Origin: Diadema setosum
Lineage: Eukaryota; Echinodermata; Echinoidea; Diadematoida; Diadematidae
DNA length: 64,000 nucleotides
Reading direction: 5' to 3'
Assembly (NCBI GenBank): GCA_033980235.1
Contig: CM067064.1
Coordinates: 32,641,670 to 32,705,669 of the forward strand
Shown here: positions 63,147 to 64,000 of the stretch, in pieces
Numbering within the stretch: the first letter of the stretch is position 1
Layout of the letters: each line of letters begins with the position of its first letter
Made by a program: the position numbers and the translations under genes
The notes under the pieces: generated by a model
The model's input: only the letters and a program-made list of their open reading frames with translations
Told to the model about the DNA's origin: nothing
Databases searched by the model: none

Positions 63147-63326
63147 TGTCCACACTCAAACATTAAGTATGTACATACCACGCAATGTCGAATGTATTTC
63201 CGCCATGTTGTGCTTGCATCTCATTCAGCTAATCCCAAGCGTGCTGTGCGTATTGTCGACAGCCTCCAGGAACAGGGCATGATATATCTGGACAAGCACA
63301 TGCAAGATTGCACACTACCAGATTAA
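63147..63326 (+). CDS. Weak candidate exon (59 codons to a stop)
   Basis: A good acceptor, ACAATTTTCTCTCAG, ends at 63146. The following frame is open for 59 codons to TAA at 63324-63326, and the acceptor phase is 0, the same as the donor at 10590. The peptide includes CPHSNIKYVHTTQC, then KRAVRIVDSLQEQGMIY and LDKHMQDC. Composition looks more like coding sequence than most frames in the window, but a frame this long also occurs by chance and the phase match alone has a 1-in-3 probability. No family is recognised. It could instead be a transposon remnant. Confidence 0.2.
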   Translation, partial: CPHSNIKYVHTTQCRMYFRHVVLASHSANPKRAVRIVDSLQEQGMIYLDKHMQDCTLPD

Positions 63327-63479
63327 TTCACACACACTTAAAGATAATATAAAGTTTTGGTATTACCTCAAAAGTTTCCCTAAATTTCCTTGTCTTAGTT
63401 TGTGTTTCAGGTTAAAGTACCTTTCATATAACTAACACTGTGAGACTTACTCGCCCCAAAGTGCTCTCATGTCTTAGTA

Positions 63480-63565
63480 ATCATGCAATAATGGTTTCGT
63501 ACCAGAGCCGCCGCCGTACGGCGGCGAGCAAGCACACGTATTGTACGAAACCATTATTGCATGAT
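63480..63565. repeat. Perfect 23-bp inverted repeat with nested GC palindrome
   Basis: Arms 63480-63502 and 63543-63565 are perfectly inverted (they include GCAATAATGGTTTCGTAC). The 40-base loop holds an 18-base perfect palindrome at 63509-63526 (CGCCGCCGTACGGCGGCG). This could be a small element or a cruciform-forming site. Confidence 0.85.
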
Positions 63566-63640
63566 AACTGCGACCAGCAGCGTGCAGCCCCATACGCATA
63601 CTGAGTAGCTAACTGCGACCAGCAGCCCCATATGCATAGC
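63565..63640. repeat. 45-bp imperfect tandem duplication
   Basis: TAACTGCGACCAGCAG starts at 63565 and 63610, each followed by CCCCATA and GCATA. The first unit has a 7-base insertion (CGTGCAG). Confidence 0.8.
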
Positions 63641-63829
63641 TAAATGGGGCTTCGCATTGTAGCTTACAGGATCATGACAGATTTAGTATCGCGGGTAAAT
63701 ATCAACTTAAAATCCAAAAAATTCTTCAATTTGAAGACTTACCAATTAAGTTGAAGTCTTGAAAACAGGCTTCGAGCAACATTTGGTTCTGCTAATAGTC
63801 CCTTTCTGTTCGAATTGATGACTGAATGT

Positions 63830-64000
63830 GACTCGGTCGAGAGGACCTTGGGAGAGCTACACTGAATTGGCGGCCAGCGCATGCGCACACAAACATCTTA
63901 TCCGTTCATGGATTTGAAATTTGTCCGCATGTGATGTGTGCGTATGCGCTGGCTGTAGTAATCAGTGTATGTAGCTCTCCCAAGGTCCTCTCGACAGAGT
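63830..64000. mobile_element. Inverted-repeat element reaching the window end
   Basis: GGTCGAGAGGACCTTGGGAG near 63837 is the inverse of CTCCCAAGGTCCTCTCGAC near 63977. Further in, GCCAGCGCATGCGCAC pairs with GTGCGTATGCGCTGGC. The two halves together form a long hairpin of about 170 bases. The right edge is cut by the window, so the target duplication cannot be read. Confidence 0.75.

Overview
The window reads as gene-poor animal genomic DNA. It is AT-leaning, full of microsatellites and homopolymer runs, and rich in short interspersed inverted-repeat elements. It has no operon-like gene packing, and almost every open frame is under about 130 codons and falls in repeats or low-complexity sequence. 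The element content (many palindromic elements flanked by TTAA, a TA-flanked GGCCCGTTCACAC element, long G/C runs) fits a marine invertebrate deuterostome. My best guess is an echinoderm such as a sea urchin; this is inference from repeat style, not a proven identification.

Layout. Bases 1-8650 look intergenic and hold three clear repeats: a TA-flanked 432-bp element at 2901-3332, a TTAA-flanked palindrome at 4714-5104 and an 81-bp tandem array at 5551-5870. Bases 8650-10442 are purine-rich with CA/GA microsatellites and grade into a probable 5' leader. The one protein-coding exon I can support lies at 10443-10589 (+). It has a start codon with an in-frame stop upstream, 49 codons, and a good splice donor at 10590 followed at once by an in-frame stop in the intron. 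I do not recognise the protein.

From 10590 to the window end I find no second exon I can prove. If the exon is real, the first intron probably exceeds 50 kb, a layout often seen in developmental regulatory genes. A weak candidate partner exon with matching phase sits at 63147-63326. The putative intron holds a 3.3-kb element with 53-bp terminal inverted repeats and TGACGCAC-rich subterminal arrays (21648-24951), several TTAA elements (27559-28124, 31202-31559, 49974-50363, 51036-51400), two copies of a tiny 92-93-bp TTAA element, other terminal-inverted-repeat elements, a degenerate satellite-like array at 49454-50625, and stretches of non-repetitive sequence that could be regulatory (for example 56100-57520).

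The most unusual structures are: the 364-bp near-perfect hairpin at 51036-51400, bounded by a perfect 42-bp direct repeat instead of only TTAA; the 3.3-kb element with its own splice-like signals and two small open frames; a composite array into which a TTAA element has inserted; and nested palindromes and inverted repeats at 63480-64000. No tRNA, rRNA, CRISPR array or viral gene was recognised.
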